Source of the DNA: Oscillospiraceae bacterium
GTDB taxonomy: Bacteria; Bacillota; Clostridia; Oscillospirales; Oscillospiraceae
DNA: 64,000 nt
NCBI GenBank assembly: GCA_021770845.1
Contig: JAETQF010000009.1
Location: 1 to 64,000, forward strand
Direction of reading: 5' to 3'
The notes below the pieces were generated by a model, which saw only the letters and a program-made list of their open reading frames with translations, did not search any database and was not told the origin of the DNA. This document shows positions 1 through 8,896 of this stretch, piece by piece; position 1 is the first letter of the stretch, and each line of letters begins with the position of its first letter. Both the position numbers and the translations under genes were made by a program.

Positions 1-629
1 TGCACCGCCATCTTGATGCCGCACTCGTGGCAGGTGGGCATAATGGCCTCCAGGAAGTACTTGAAGTTGTCCCACAGCTTCTCCTTGGTGACGGGCTTGT
101 ACTTCTCAAACAGCTCATCCAGCTTGGCCATCCGCTCCGGCTCCCAGCCGGGGAAGGTCATGTGGTACTTCTCGGTGAAGGACATGACGTAGTCCGCCAT
201 CTCCCGGGGATCCTGCTTGATCTTGGCCGCCTCGTAGTACAGGGCGGTGGAGCCGTCCCCCACCGGGTGGAACAAATCCGTGCGCGTCCAGTCGAACACC
301 GGCATGAAGTTGTAGCAGATCACCTTCACCCCGAAGGGGGCCAGGTTCTTGATGGTCTGTTTGTAGTTCTCGATATACTGATCCCGGGTGGGCAGGCCGA
401 TCTTGATGTCGTCGTGGACGTTGACGGACTCCACCACGTCCATGTTGAAGCCGTACTCGTCCAGCTGCTTCTTGACGGCGGCGATCTCGTCGGGCTGCCA
501 CACCTCCCCGGGCAGCTTGTCGTGGAGCGCCCAGACGATGGTGGACACGCCGGGGATCTGCCTGATGTCGGCCAGGGAGATGCTGTCGTTTCCCTCGCCG
601 TACCAGCGGAATCCCATTTGCATTGGCAT
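1..629 (-). CDS. uxuA: D-mannonate dehydratase, 3' end cut by window
   Basis: The first 209 codons are present and the gene runs off the left edge. UxuA dehydrates D-mannonate to 2-keto-3-deoxy-D-gluconate in cytoplasmic D-glucuronate breakdown. The protein opens MPMQMGFRWYGEGND and continues with SLADIRQIPGV, VWALHDKLPGEVW and NVHDDIKIG, all characteristic of the family; YNFMPVFDW and RTDLFHPVGDG follow. The ATG at 629 has AGGTGA 7 nt upstream; in-frame ATGs at 623 and 617 are possible alternatives. It is the last visible gene of a run starting at dctP, which suggests that the transported and hydrolysed substrate contains a uronic acid. The family assignment is strong; the substrate link is inference. 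Confidence 0.93.
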   Translation of the reverse strand, partial: MPMQMGFRWYGEGNDSISLADIRQIPGVSTIVWALHDKLPGEVWQPDEIAAVKKQLDEYGFNMDVVESVNVHDDIKIGLPTRDQYIENYKQTIKNLAPFGVKVICYNFMPVFDWTRTDLFHPVGDGSTALYYEAAKIKQDPREMADYVMSFTEKYHMTFPGWEPERMAKLDELFEKYKPVTKEKLWDNFKYFLEAIMPTCHECGIKMAV

Positions 630-667
630 AGCTTTTCACCTCACAAAATATTTGAACTGCCGGGGTG

Positions 668-3193
668 TCACTCTTTTTTCGCCACCTCGTCGGCCATGCC
701 GATGAGGTCGAATTTTTCCGTGGACACCACAATGTCAAAGTTGTCCTTGGCGGGCTTGGGGCATTTGACCCACACGGTGCGGTCGGACAGGTTGTAGTAC
801 CAGCCGGCCTCCGCCTCCTCCCAGTTGTCCCGCACCAGGAAGCGGGGGATCTGCGCCCCGTCCACCGTGACCCAGTAGGCGCCCTTCTCCTTGCTGACGA
901 CCTTCAGCGTCAGCCGCTCCACCGTGCCGGGGTAGTCCCCCTCCTTGTGGAAGGAGATCACCTTGCGATCCCCGGCCTTGACGGAGATGGTGGTTTTGGC
1001 GTACACGCCCCGCTTGAAGTCCTGGGTGTGGCCGTCGTCATCGTAGAACACAACGCTGCTGTCCCCCTCTGCGCCGATGGTCAGATCCAGCTGGCGCAGG
1101 GTGTCGGACAGGATGTGGGTCACGTCCTCGCTGGTGAACAGCACGGCGTTTCCCCGCAGGAACATGGGGATGGTGTCCAGCGTCACGGGGACGGTGATGG
1201 TCTGGCCGCCCTCGTACTCCCGCATGAAGTCGTTCATGTCGTACCATTTGCACCCGGCGGGCAGGTAGAGGGTGCGCTCCTTCGCTCCCTTCTCCACCAC
1301 GTTGGCCACCAGCAGGGCGGGGCCGAACATAAAGGTGAGGCTCCGGTCGGTGTAGCACGCCGTATCCTCGGGGAACTCCAGGAACAGGGGCCGCATGGCG
1401 GGCATACCGGTCACGCTGGCCTGGTACATCAGGGAGTACAGGTAGGGCAGCAGCCGGTAGCGCAGGGCGTAGGCCGCCCGGATCTGGGGCAGCAGCTCCT
1501 CGTACATCCAGGGCTGGGTGACGGTGTTGTCGTTGTTGGCGGAATTGATGGTGAACCGGGGCTGGAACACGCCGCTCTGGATCCAGCGCAGCAGCAGCTC
1601 TCCCTCGGGGGCGCCCCCGGCGAAGCCGCCGATGTCGCAGCCCATGTTGGCGCAGCCGGACAGGCCCATGCCCATGATGGTGGCCAGGTTGAACTTTACC
1701 GTCCTCCAGTCGGTGAGGTTGTCGCCCCCCCACACCTGGGCGTAGCGTTGGATACCCGCGAAGCCCGCCCGGTTGATGACGTAGGGCCGCTCGTTGGGGT
1801 ACATCTCCTCCAGGGCCTTCCAGCCCACGTAGGCCATCATGTTGGAGTGGATGATCTTCAGCTCGGCCATGGTGCCCTGCCCGCCCTCAAAATCACACTG
1901 GGCGTCCCGATCCTCGATGCCGTCCATCTCGCAGTTGTCGTTCCAGACGGTCTTGCAGCCCTTGGACAGGATGGTCTCCTTGAGCAGCTTCTTCCAGGCC
2001 TCCCGCCCGGCGGGGCCGGTGAAGTCGATGAACCGTCCCTCCCCGCCCCACCAGCGGCCGTAGGCGTCCCCCTGGCCGCCGGGGGCCTTGATGAAGGCGC
2101 CGCGCTCCTCGTAATATCTGGCGTAGGGGTGGTTTTTCAGCACGCCGGGCTTCAGGTTGGGGATGACGTTGATGCCCTTGGCGTTCATAGTGGCAAAGAA
2201 CTTCTCCGGGTCGGGGAAACGCTTGTGGTTCCAGTTGAAGGTGTAGCGCAGGCCGTCCTCCTCCCCGGAGGAGTAGCCGGAGGCCAGCCAGAAGTTGTCG
2301 ATCCACAGCTTCTCCTGGAGGTGCTTGTCGATGACCTTGTAGATCTCCTGGTCGCAGTCCTGCTCCAGCTCGGCGTAGTACATGGTGGAGGCGCAGAAGC
2401 CCAGGGACTGCTTGGTGGGCAGGGCGGTGCGGCCCGTCAGCCAGGTGTAGCGCTGGATCACCTCGGACATACAGGGGCCGTTGATCAGGAACAGGTCGAT
2501 GTCGCCGCCGTCCGCCTGCCAGTAGCAGTAGCGTTCCCAGTAGCCGCTGATCTCCTGGCCCAGGTCGAACACGCAGTCGTAGGAGTTGTGGTAGAACAGG
2601 CCCAGGGCGTGGTTGGTGGTCTCGTTGACCCGGATGTAAAAAGGAATGTGCTTGTACATGGGGTCGCCGTTCTCCGGGTCGTGGCCGATGGCGTCCTTGG
2701 GGCTCATGCGCAGGCGGCGGCCCTTTTTGTCCAGGTGCCCGGTCTTTTCCCCGAAGCCGTAGAAGTGATCCTTCTCCCGATCCATGCAGGAGTAGTGGCT
2801 CAGGCGGCCCAGCTGATCCATCTCAAAGGCCCGCTCGGCCAGATCCCGGTAGATGCACTTCCCCCCGGCGGTGTAGAGGGAGAAGGACAGCGGCTCCTTT
2901 TTCATCACCAGCCTCAGGGTGGCGGTGCGGAAGGTCAGCGCGGCTTCGTCCTCCTGGCAGGGCACGTCCAGGGCGGCGATCCGGGTGCGCTCCCCCTGGA
3001 AAAGGGGATCCAGCCGATCCTCCCAGGCGGTGGTCACCAGGGTATAGGACTGCTCGGGGAACCGGCGGGCGAAGGACACCCGGATACGGATCACGTCGTC
3101 GCTGAGGAACACCAGCATCACATCGGCGCAGTCCCCGTGGATCAGGCAGCCGTTCGGCGTGGCCTCACGGGATACGTAACGTTTTAAGAGCAT
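668..3193 (-). CDS. GH31 family alpha-glycosidase (paralogue 1)
   Basis: This 841-residue glycoside hydrolase family 31 enzyme would hydrolyse alpha-linked glycosides with retention. The expected nucleophile is the Asp of VWNDNCEMD (about residue 419) and the acid/base is the Asp of WGGDN (about 491). An N-terminal beta-domain carries FYGFGEKTG, and the barrel is followed by C-terminal beta-domains. There is no signal peptide, so it is cytoplasmic. The reading frame extends to a GTG at 3220 overlapping the upstream stop, but the ATG at 3193 has AGGGG about 8 nt upstream and is preferred. It is a paralogue of the next gene upstream. WNDN replaces the common WNDM of GH31, so the substrate cannot be assigned; an alpha-glycosyl uronide fits the context. 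Confidence 0.9.
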   Translation of the reverse strand: MLLKRYVSREATPNGCLIHGDCADVMLVFLSDDVIRIRVSFARRFPEQSYTLVTTAWEDRLDPLFQGERTRIAALDVPCQEDEAALTFRTATLRLVMKKEPLSFSLYTAGGKCIYRDLAERAFEMDQLGRLSHYSCMDREKDHFYGFGEKTGHLDKKGRRLRMSPKDAIGHDPENGDPMYKHIPFYIRVNETTNHALGLFYHNSYDCVFDLGQEISGYWERYCYWQADGGDIDLFLINGPCMSEVIQRYTWLTGRTALPTKQSLGFCASTMYYAELEQDCDQEIYKVIDKHLQEKLWIDNFWLASGYSSGEEDGLRYTFNWNHKRFPDPEKFFATMNAKGINVIPNLKPGVLKNHPYARYYEERGAFIKAPGGQGDAYGRWWGGEGRFIDFTGPAGREAWKKLLKETILSKGCKTVWNDNCEMDGIEDRDAQCDFEGGQGTMAELKIIHSNMMAYVGWKALEEMYPNERPYVINRAGFAGIQRYAQVWGGDNLTDWRTVKFNLATIMGMGLSGCANMGCDIGGFAGGAPEGELLLRWIQSGVFQPRFTINSANNDNTVTQPWMYEELLPQIRAAYALRYRLLPYLYSLMYQASVTGMPAMRPLFLEFPEDTACYTDRSLTFMFGPALLVANVVEKGAKERTLYLPAGCKWYDMNDFMREYEGGQTITVPVTLDTIPMFLRGNAVLFTSEDVTHILSDTLRQLDLTIGAEGDSSVVFYDDDGHTQDFKRGVYAKTTISVKAGDRKVISFHKEGDYPGTVERLTLKVVSKEKGAYWVTVDGAQIPRFLVRDNWEEAEAGWYYNLSDRTVWVKCPKPAKDNFDIVVSTEKFDLIGMADEVAKKE

Positions 3194-3216
3194 AGGAATA
3201 TCCCCTTTCCGACGGT

Positions 3217-5775
3217 TCACATACCGATCAGGTCAAAGTCCTCGAAGGACACGGTGAGGGTAACCCGCTGCTGAGCGCCGGCGGCTTTGGCCTCCTGGGG
3301 CTGACCGATATCGGCGATGCCCCGGGTGATGTCCCTGCCGGGGTTGGGGTATTTGATCAGCACGGCCTTTTTGGTCTGGCTGTAGTACCAGCCTTTTTCC
3401 GCGGCGTCGAACTTGCGGCGGTTCAGGAAATGCTCCAGCTTCTCCTCGCCCAGCGCCACCCAGAAGGGACTGCGATCCTTGCGGATCATCTCGATCTCCA
3501 CGTCCTTCACGTGATCCGTGTACGCCCCCTCGGAGCTAAAGTCCACCTTCACCACATCGGCGCCGGACATACGGATGGTGGTCTTGCGGAACACGCCGCG
3601 GCGGAAGTCGTTGGTCACGCCGTCGTCGTCATAGAGGGTGTAGGCGCGCTCCGCCCCGGGGGCCATGACGATGTGCAGCCCGGTGGCGTGATCCCGCTCC
3701 ATGCTCATGAGCTGGTTGGACGCCATGGGGATGATTGCCCCCTCCCGGATAAACATGGGGATGGTCTCCAGGGTCACGGGAACCTCGATGGTCTGGCCGC
3801 CCTCGTAGCACTTGAAGTTGTCGTTCCAGTCGTACCACTTGCAGCCGGCGGGGAGGTAGACCCTCCGGGTCTTGGCCCCCGGCTCGATGACGTTGGCCAC
3901 CAGGATGTCCCGGCCGTAGAGGAACTCGAAGCTCTCGTCGTACACGTTGGGGTCGTCCTGGAACTCGTACACCAGGGCCCGCATGATGGGCGCGCCGGTC
4001 TGGCTGGCCTCGTACTCAGCGGAGTACAGATAGGGGGTCATGCGGTAGCGCAGCAGGATGGCGTCCCGGATGATCCCGGCGGAATCGCGGTACATCCAGG
4101 GCTCGGTGACGGTGTTGTCGTTGCTGGCGGAGTGGATGGAGAACCGGGGCTGGAACACGCCGTTCTGCACCCAGCGGACGAACAGCTCCTCGTCCGGGGC
4201 GGGGCCGGCGAAGCCGCCGATGTCCGCGCCCTCGTTGGGCTGGCCGGACAGGCCCATGCCGGTGATGATGGGGATGTTGTACTTCAGGGACTTCCAGCTG
4301 GTGTAGTTGTCGCCGCACCAGTTCTGGGCGTACTTCTGGATGCCGGAGGAGCCGGAGCGGCACACCATGTAGGGCCGGGCGTTGGGGTCGTGCTCCACCA
4401 CGGCGTCGCCGCCGATCTTACACATGATGGTGCACATGATGGGCTTGAGCTGCCCGATGGTGCCGCCCTTGCCGTCGAAGTCACAGCGGCTGTCCTTGTC
4501 CAGCAGGCTGTCGTACTCGCAGTTGTCGTTCCAGATGGAGTTGGTGCCCACGTCGATGACGTTGTCGGTGAGGTACTTCTTCCACGCCTCCCGGGCCTCG
4601 GGCTTGGTGTAGTCCCAGAACGCGCCGTCGCCGCCCCACCACTTGCCCACGGCGTACTCATCGCTGTCGGCGGCCTTGACAAACACATCCTTGTCCACGA
4701 ATTCCTGGAGCCAGGGGTGCATCAGCAGGACGCCGGGCTTCACGTTGGGCACGTTCTGGGCCCCTTTCTCGTTCATGGCGGCGAAGTAGGCTCTGGGATC
4801 CTTGAACCGGGTGGTGTTCCAGGTGAACACGCACCGGCGGTTCTGATAGCTGGTGTAGCCGGAGGACAGGTGGAAGCCGTCGATGGGGAAGCCCTCCTCC
4901 TTGATGGTGTCGATGAACTCCAGCACGGCGTCGTCGCTGTCCTTCTCCAGCTCGGGATAGTACATGGAGGAGCCCTGATAGCCCAGCGCCCGCTTGGGCA
5001 GCAGGGCGGGGCGGCCGGTGAGCAGGGTGTAGTTGTCCACGATGCGGGCCAGGGTATTGCCCCCCAGCAGGAACAGGTCGATGTCGCCGCCGTCCGCCTG
5101 CCAGTAGGTGTACCGGGGCCAGTAATTGCTCTTTTCCCGGCCCATGTTGAACACGGACTCGTAGAAGTTGTGGTAGAACAGGCCCACCGCCTTGCGGGTG
5201 GCCCGGCTCAGGCGGATGTAGAAGGGGATGTGCTTATAGAGGGTATCCATCTTCTCCGCGTCGTAGCCCATGGCGTCGGTGGCCCGCTCCCGGAGGAACT
5301 CCTTGTTCTTGTTCAGCAGGCCGGCCTTCTCGCCGAAGCCGTAGAAGCAGTCGTCCTCCTCCATCCGGCTGTAGTGGGTGACCCGGTTGTTGGCGTCCAG
5401 CACGAAGGGGTTGCCCGCCAGATCCTGGTAGAGCAGCGTGCCCTCATGGTCATACAGCCGGAAGGAGATGGGATCCCGATCCACCTCCAGGCGGAGCCTG
5501 CCGGTGTCGAAGGTGAGCTTGTTTTCCTCCTCGGCCACGTCGGGGCGGAAGGGCTCCACCCGGGTGCGCTCCCCCTGGAAAAGGGGATCCAGCCGGTCGG
5601 CCCAGGCGGTGGTGGCCAGTACATAGGACTCCTCCGCCAGCTCCCTGTCGAAGGAGGCGCGGACGCGGATGATCTCGTCGGTGACAAAGCACAGCTTGAT
5701 GTCGGCGCAGTTGGTGTGGAGCAGGAACGCGCCGTCCAGGCGCTCCAGCCCGGTGACGGCGGAACAGATTTTCAT
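3217..5775 (-). CDS. GH31 family alpha-glycosidase (paralogue 2)
   Basis: This is an 852-residue GH31 enzyme and a close paralogue of its downstream neighbour. The likely nucleophile is Asp417 in SIWNDNCEYD and the likely acid/base is Asp489 in NWCGDNYTSW. FYGFGEKAG lies near residue 145 and YWQADGGDIDLFL near 224; both are shared with the paralogue. No export signal is seen, so substrate must be imported, presumably by the TRAP transporter encoded just upstream. It ends 23 nt before the ATG of the second GH31. Two diverged GH31 copies in one operon suggest two linkages or two halves of one degradation route. GH31 membership is secure; substrate is unknown. Confidence 0.92.
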   Translation of the reverse strand: MKICSAVTGLERLDGAFLLHTNCADIKLCFVTDEIIRVRASFDRELAEESYVLATTAWADRLDPLFQGERTRVEPFRPDVAEEENKLTFDTGRLRLEVDRDPISFRLYDHEGTLLYQDLAGNPFVLDANNRVTHYSRMEEDDCFYGFGEKAGLLNKNKEFLRERATDAMGYDAEKMDTLYKHIPFYIRLSRATRKAVGLFYHNFYESVFNMGREKSNYWPRYTYWQADGGDIDLFLLGGNTLARIVDNYTLLTGRPALLPKRALGYQGSSMYYPELEKDSDDAVLEFIDTIKEEGFPIDGFHLSSGYTSYQNRRCVFTWNTTRFKDPRAYFAAMNEKGAQNVPNVKPGVLLMHPWLQEFVDKDVFVKAADSDEYAVGKWWGGDGAFWDYTKPEAREAWKKYLTDNVIDVGTNSIWNDNCEYDSLLDKDSRCDFDGKGGTIGQLKPIMCTIMCKIGGDAVVEHDPNARPYMVCRSGSSGIQKYAQNWCGDNYTSWKSLKYNIPIITGMGLSGQPNEGADIGGFAGPAPDEELFVRWVQNGVFQPRFSIHSASNDNTVTEPWMYRDSAGIIRDAILLRYRMTPYLYSAEYEASQTGAPIMRALVYEFQDDPNVYDESFEFLYGRDILVANVIEPGAKTRRVYLPAGCKWYDWNDNFKCYEGGQTIEVPVTLETIPMFIREGAIIPMASNQLMSMERDHATGLHIVMAPGAERAYTLYDDDGVTNDFRRGVFRKTTIRMSGADVVKVDFSSEGAYTDHVKDVEIEMIRKDRSPFWVALGEEKLEHFLNRRKFDAAEKGWYYSQTKKAVLIKYPNPGRDITRGIADIGQPQEAKAAGAQQRVTLTVSFEDFDLIGM

Positions 5776-5815
5776 GGTGGGTTCACTCCTGTCAAAATGT
5801 GATGGGCGGATCCGG

Positions 5816-7132
5816 TCAGTTCCACCAGAAGGAGGGGACGAGATTGCACAGGTAGGGGATGATCAGCGGGATGGCGGGGATGAAGGTCACCAGGAACAGG
5901 GCGATGACCATGGAGGCGAAGATGGGCACGATGTACTTGGTGACGCCCTCGATCTTCACGTTGCCCACGCCGCAGCCCACGAACAGGCAGGAGCCCACCG
6001 GCGGGGTGACGGAGCCGATGCCCAGGTTCATAATGAGCATCAGGCCAAAGTGGACGTCGCTCATGCCGATGCTCCGGGCGATGGGCAGGAAGATGGGGGT
6101 GAAGATCAGCACGGCGGGGGTCAGATCCAGGAACATCCCCATCACCAGCAGGAACACGTTCATGATGAGCAGCAGCACATAGCGGTTGTTGGACACGCTC
6201 ATCAGGCCCGCGCTGATGGCGGCGGGTATGCCGGTATAGGACATGACGAAGGACATGATGGAGGAGGCGGCGATGAGGAACAGGATGGTGGCGGAGCTTT
6301 TCATGGTGTCCGCCAGCAGGTCGTAGAAGGTCTTGAGGTTCATCTCCCGGTAGATCACCGCCAGCAGGCCGCAGTACAGGCACATGACCACGCCCGCCTC
6401 GGTGGCGGTAAACTTGCCGGTGAGGATGCCGCCCATGACGATGATGACGGCCAGCAGGGAGGGGATGGCGTCCACCCAGATCTTCCAGGCGGGGTCGGTC
6501 TCCTTCACGTCCGACTTCTTGTAGCCCTTCTTGACGGCCAGAACGATGGCCAGGGCCGCCACGGCGATGCCCAGGATGGCGCCGGTGAGGTAGCCGCCCA
6601 TGAACAGGGCCGCCACGGACACGCCGCCGGCGGTGATGGAGAACAGGATGAGGGGCCCGCTGGGCGGGATCAGGATGCCGGTGGGGGCGGAGCAGATGTT
6701 GACGGCGGCGGAGTAGTTGGGGTCGTAGCCCTCATCCCGCTCCAGGGGGCTCATGATGGAGCCCATGGCGGAGGTGGCCGCCACGGAGGAGCCGGACACC
6801 GCGCCGAAGAACATATTGGCCAGCACATTAGTGGTGGCCAGGTAGCCCGGAACCCAGCCCACCAGCAGGCGGGCCAGCCGCACCAGGCGGCGGGCAATGC
6901 CGCCCTTATTCATAATGTTGCCGCCCAGGCTGAAGAAGGGCAGGGCCAGCAGGGAGAAGGAGTCCAGCCCGGAGAAGCAGCGCAGGGAGGCCACCACGGC
7001 CAGGGTGTCGGCGGGGATGCCGCTGGTCAGGGCGGTGATGATGGAGGCGATGCCGATGCCGGCGGAGATGGGCACGCCCGCCAGCAGCATGACGAAGAAC
7101 GAGCCGAACAGAACCAAAACGGTGAGCAGCAT
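5816..7132 (-). CDS. dctM: TRAP transporter large permease (DctM family)
   Basis: This 438-residue protein has about 12 hydrophobic segments and is the ion-coupled translocation subunit of a tripartite ATP-independent periplasmic transporter, a class that mostly imports carboxylate- or sulfonate-bearing solutes. Family signatures include FFGAVSGSSVAATSAMG, TGILIPPSGPLILFS and MNLGIGSVTPPVGSCLF. Its ATG overlaps the dctQ stop in a TAATG junction, indicating translational coupling. The gene sits between dctQ and two GH31 genes. In a Gram-positive cell the partner binding protein is a lipoprotein, as seen here. Confidence 0.96.
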   Translation of the reverse strand: MLLTVLVLFGSFFVMLLAGVPISAGIGIASIITALTSGIPADTLAVVASLRCFSGLDSFSLLALPFFSLGGNIMNKGGIARRLVRLARLLVGWVPGYLATTNVLANMFFGAVSGSSVAATSAMGSIMSPLERDEGYDPNYSAAVNICSAPTGILIPPSGPLILFSITAGGVSVAALFMGGYLTGAILGIAVAALAIVLAVKKGYKKSDVKETDPAWKIWVDAIPSLLAVIIVMGGILTGKFTATEAGVVMCLYCGLLAVIYREMNLKTFYDLLADTMKSSATILFLIAASSIMSFVMSYTGIPAAISAGLMSVSNNRYVLLLIMNVFLLVMGMFLDLTPAVLIFTPIFLPIARSIGMSDVHFGLMLIMNLGIGSVTPPVGSCLFVGCGVGNVKIEGVTKYIVPIFASMVIALFLVTFIPAIPLIIPYLCNLVPSFWWN

Positions 7133-7608
7133 TACGCGTCCCCTCCTTTCTTGTCGGTGAAATACTGGATGTACTTCAGGATGCGGGCGATGACGATGAA
7201 CACGCCGGACAGGGGGATGATGGCGTACAGGAAATGGTAGGACAGGTGCATGACGGGCGAGTTGTTGATGGCGTACACCGCCAGCCGGAACCCGCCGAAG
7301 ATGAACACGAAGCAGACGAAGAACAGGATCATGGCCTCGATAAACACGGCCAGCACAACGGCGGCGGGGCCCTTCACCCGATCCTTCACCAGATCCAGGG
7401 AGAGGTGCTCATCCCGGTAGAAGCAGTAGGCGGAGCCGATGAGGGACGCCCAGATCAGCACGAAGCGCAGGAACTCGTCGGTGACGGTGGAGGGGCTGCC
7501 GGCCAGCTTGGTGACAATCTGCCAGGTGCCGCCCACCAGCAGGGCCAGCATAAACACGGCCATCAAAAACCGCATGGCGGTGTCCAAAATTTTCTCAAAT
7601 TTTTTCAC
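7132..7608 (-). CDS. dctQ: TRAP transporter small permease (DctQ family)
   Basis: A 158-residue protein with four predicted membrane helices. The segment DEFLRFVLIWASLIGSAYCF followed by a charged YRDEHLSLDLV matches the DctQ family. The subunit pairs with DctM in the membrane and takes part in energy-coupled solute uptake. It lies between dctP (35 nt upstream) and dctM (1-nt overlap), the usual P-Q-M order. Confidence 0.95.
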   Translation of the reverse strand: MKKFEKILDTAMRFLMAVFMLALLVGGTWQIVTKLAGSPSTVTDEFLRFVLIWASLIGSAYCFYRDEHLSLDLVKDRVKGPAAVVLAVFIEAMILFFVCFVFIFGGFRLAVYAINNSPVMHLSYHFLYAIIPLSGVFIVIARILKYIQYFTDKKGGDA

Positions 7609-7643
7609 AGTGTCATCTCCTCATATCAAATCAGACCCGGGGT

Positions 7644-8660
7644 TCAGCCCGCGTTCTGGATGCGCTCCACGAAGGAGTACACGCCGGGGTCGCTGGTCTT
7701 GAGGTTCTCGTAGATGGGCTGGCAGGCGGCCTGGAAGGCGGCCATGTCCACGTCCCGGATCAGCTCCACGTTGTTCTTCTGGGCCAGCTCCAGCACCTCG
7801 TTCTCGAAGTCCGCCCAGGCCTGCTTGTACTGGTCGGTCATGTCCGCGGCGGTTTCCCGCATGATCTGCCGCTGGTTGTCGGACATGGCGTTCCACGCCG
7901 CGGTGGAGATGACGATGATGTCGGGGATCCGGGTGTGCTCGTCAAAGCAGTAGTACTGGGTCACGTCGCTGTGATCCCGCAGGGCGGTGACGTTGTTCTC
8001 CGCGCCGTCCACGTTGCCCGACTGCATACCGGTGTAGATCTCGCTGTAGCTCATGACCTGGGCGGAGCCCCCCAGGGCGTTCATCATGTCGATGGCCATC
8101 TGGGAATCCATGGTGCGGATCTTCAGCCCCTTCAGGTCGGCGGGGGTGCGGATGGCGTTTTTAGCGGTGTAGAACGAGCGGGAGCCGGAGTCCAGCCAGG
8201 TCAGGCCGATGAAGCCCGCGTCCTGCGTCAGCTGGTACATATCCTGGGCGATCTCGCCGTCCATCACGCCGTAGTAGTGATCCTTGTCGTTGAACACGTA
8301 GGGGACGGACAGGGCGTTCCACTCATTTTTGAAGTTGCCCAAGGTGGCGGCGGACACCTTTGTCATATCCAGTCCGCCCGCCCGCATGATGGTGATGCAG
8401 TCCGTCTCGCTGCCCAGGGTGCCGTTGGGGAAGATCTGGATGGTGATGGAGCCGTTGGATTTTTCCTCCACCGCCTTCGCCCAGGCGGTCATGGCGATAT
8501 GCACCGCGTGATCCTCCGCCAGATTGTGGGCCAGCCGGAGGTGGAACACCTTTTCGCCGTCGGCGTTGACCTCCCCAGTGCCTCCCGGCCCGCCGCAGGC
8601 GGCCAGGGAGCAGAAAAGTGCGACGCATATCACGCCGGCCAGGAACTTTTTGACGCTCAT
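7644..8660 (-). CDS. dctP: TRAP transporter solute-binding lipoprotein (DctP family)
   Basis: A 338-residue extracellular binding protein. The N-terminus MSVKKFLAGV plus a hydrophobic stretch ends in lipobox SLAAC with the lipidated Cys at 22. FHLRLAHNLAEDHAVH, IQIFPNGTLGSE and the TPADLKGLKIRTMDS block are DctP hallmarks; the last contains the Arg that usually contacts the substrate carboxylate. The start at 8660 is chosen because AAAGGAGGAG lies just upstream and the lipoprotein signal begins there; an upstream in-frame ATG at 8693 would disrupt the signal peptide. It is the first gene of the operon and sits behind a promoter containing a palindromic operator. The ligand is probably a sugar acid or uronide, by context only. 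Confidence 0.95.
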   Translation of the reverse strand: MSVKKFLAGVICVALFCSLAACGGPGGTGEVNADGEKVFHLRLAHNLAEDHAVHIAMTAWAKAVEEKSNGSITIQIFPNGTLGSETDCITIMRAGGLDMTKVSAATLGNFKNEWNALSVPYVFNDKDHYYGVMDGEIAQDMYQLTQDAGFIGLTWLDSGSRSFYTAKNAIRTPADLKGLKIRTMDSQMAIDMMNALGGSAQVMSYSEIYTGMQSGNVDGAENNVTALRDHSDVTQYYCFDEHTRIPDIIVISTAAWNAMSDNQRQIMRETAADMTDQYKQAWADFENEVLELAQKNNVELIRDVDMAAFQAACQPIYENLKTSDPGVYSFVERIQNAG

Positions 8661-8711
8661 TTCTGACTCCTCCTTTTCTTGATGTGGGCACATCTGCCCT
8701 GCACATTTGAT

Positions 8712-8740
8712 ATTTTAATATATTAGTATATTATTTTCAA
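8712..8740 (-). promoter_or_regulatory. dctP operon promoter with operator-like palindrome in the spacer
   Basis: Reading the minus strand, TTGAAA (8740-8735) and TAAAAT (8717-8712) are separated by exactly 17 nt. The palindrome TAATATATTAGTATATTA (8716-8733, two 7-nt arms around 4 nt) fills the spacer, a classic repressor position. The FadR-type GntR regulator encoded just upstream is the obvious candidate to bind it. The promoter is read from sequence; the binding protein is inferred. Confidence 0.7.
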
Positions 8741-8837
8741 CTGACAGACCCTGAGAAAATTTCTCTGAATTTTTGTGCACAATGCCAACAACTTCTCTGG
8801 AATATGGGCAAAGGTGGTATTCCTGTATACATTTTAC

Positions 8838-8872
8838 ATAAAAAAGCCGCGGAAACGCCAGTTTCCGCGGCT
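8838..8872 (-). terminator. Rho-independent terminator after the GntR gene
   Basis: A 12-bp perfect stem AGCCGCGGAAAC/GTTTCCGCGGCT with a 4-nt loop is followed on the minus strand by a T-rich run. It lies 24 nt past the regulator stop and separates it from the dctP promoter. Confidence 0.9.
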
Positions 8873-8896
8873 CAAGCACTGTGTGAAGCGGTTGTC

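Noticed and set aside
665-5802. Very long open frames opposite the two GH31 genes (840 and 790 codons).
   Set aside because: They are antisense shadows of high-GC coding sequence: Val/Gly/His/Gln-rich, without family motifs or ribosome sites.
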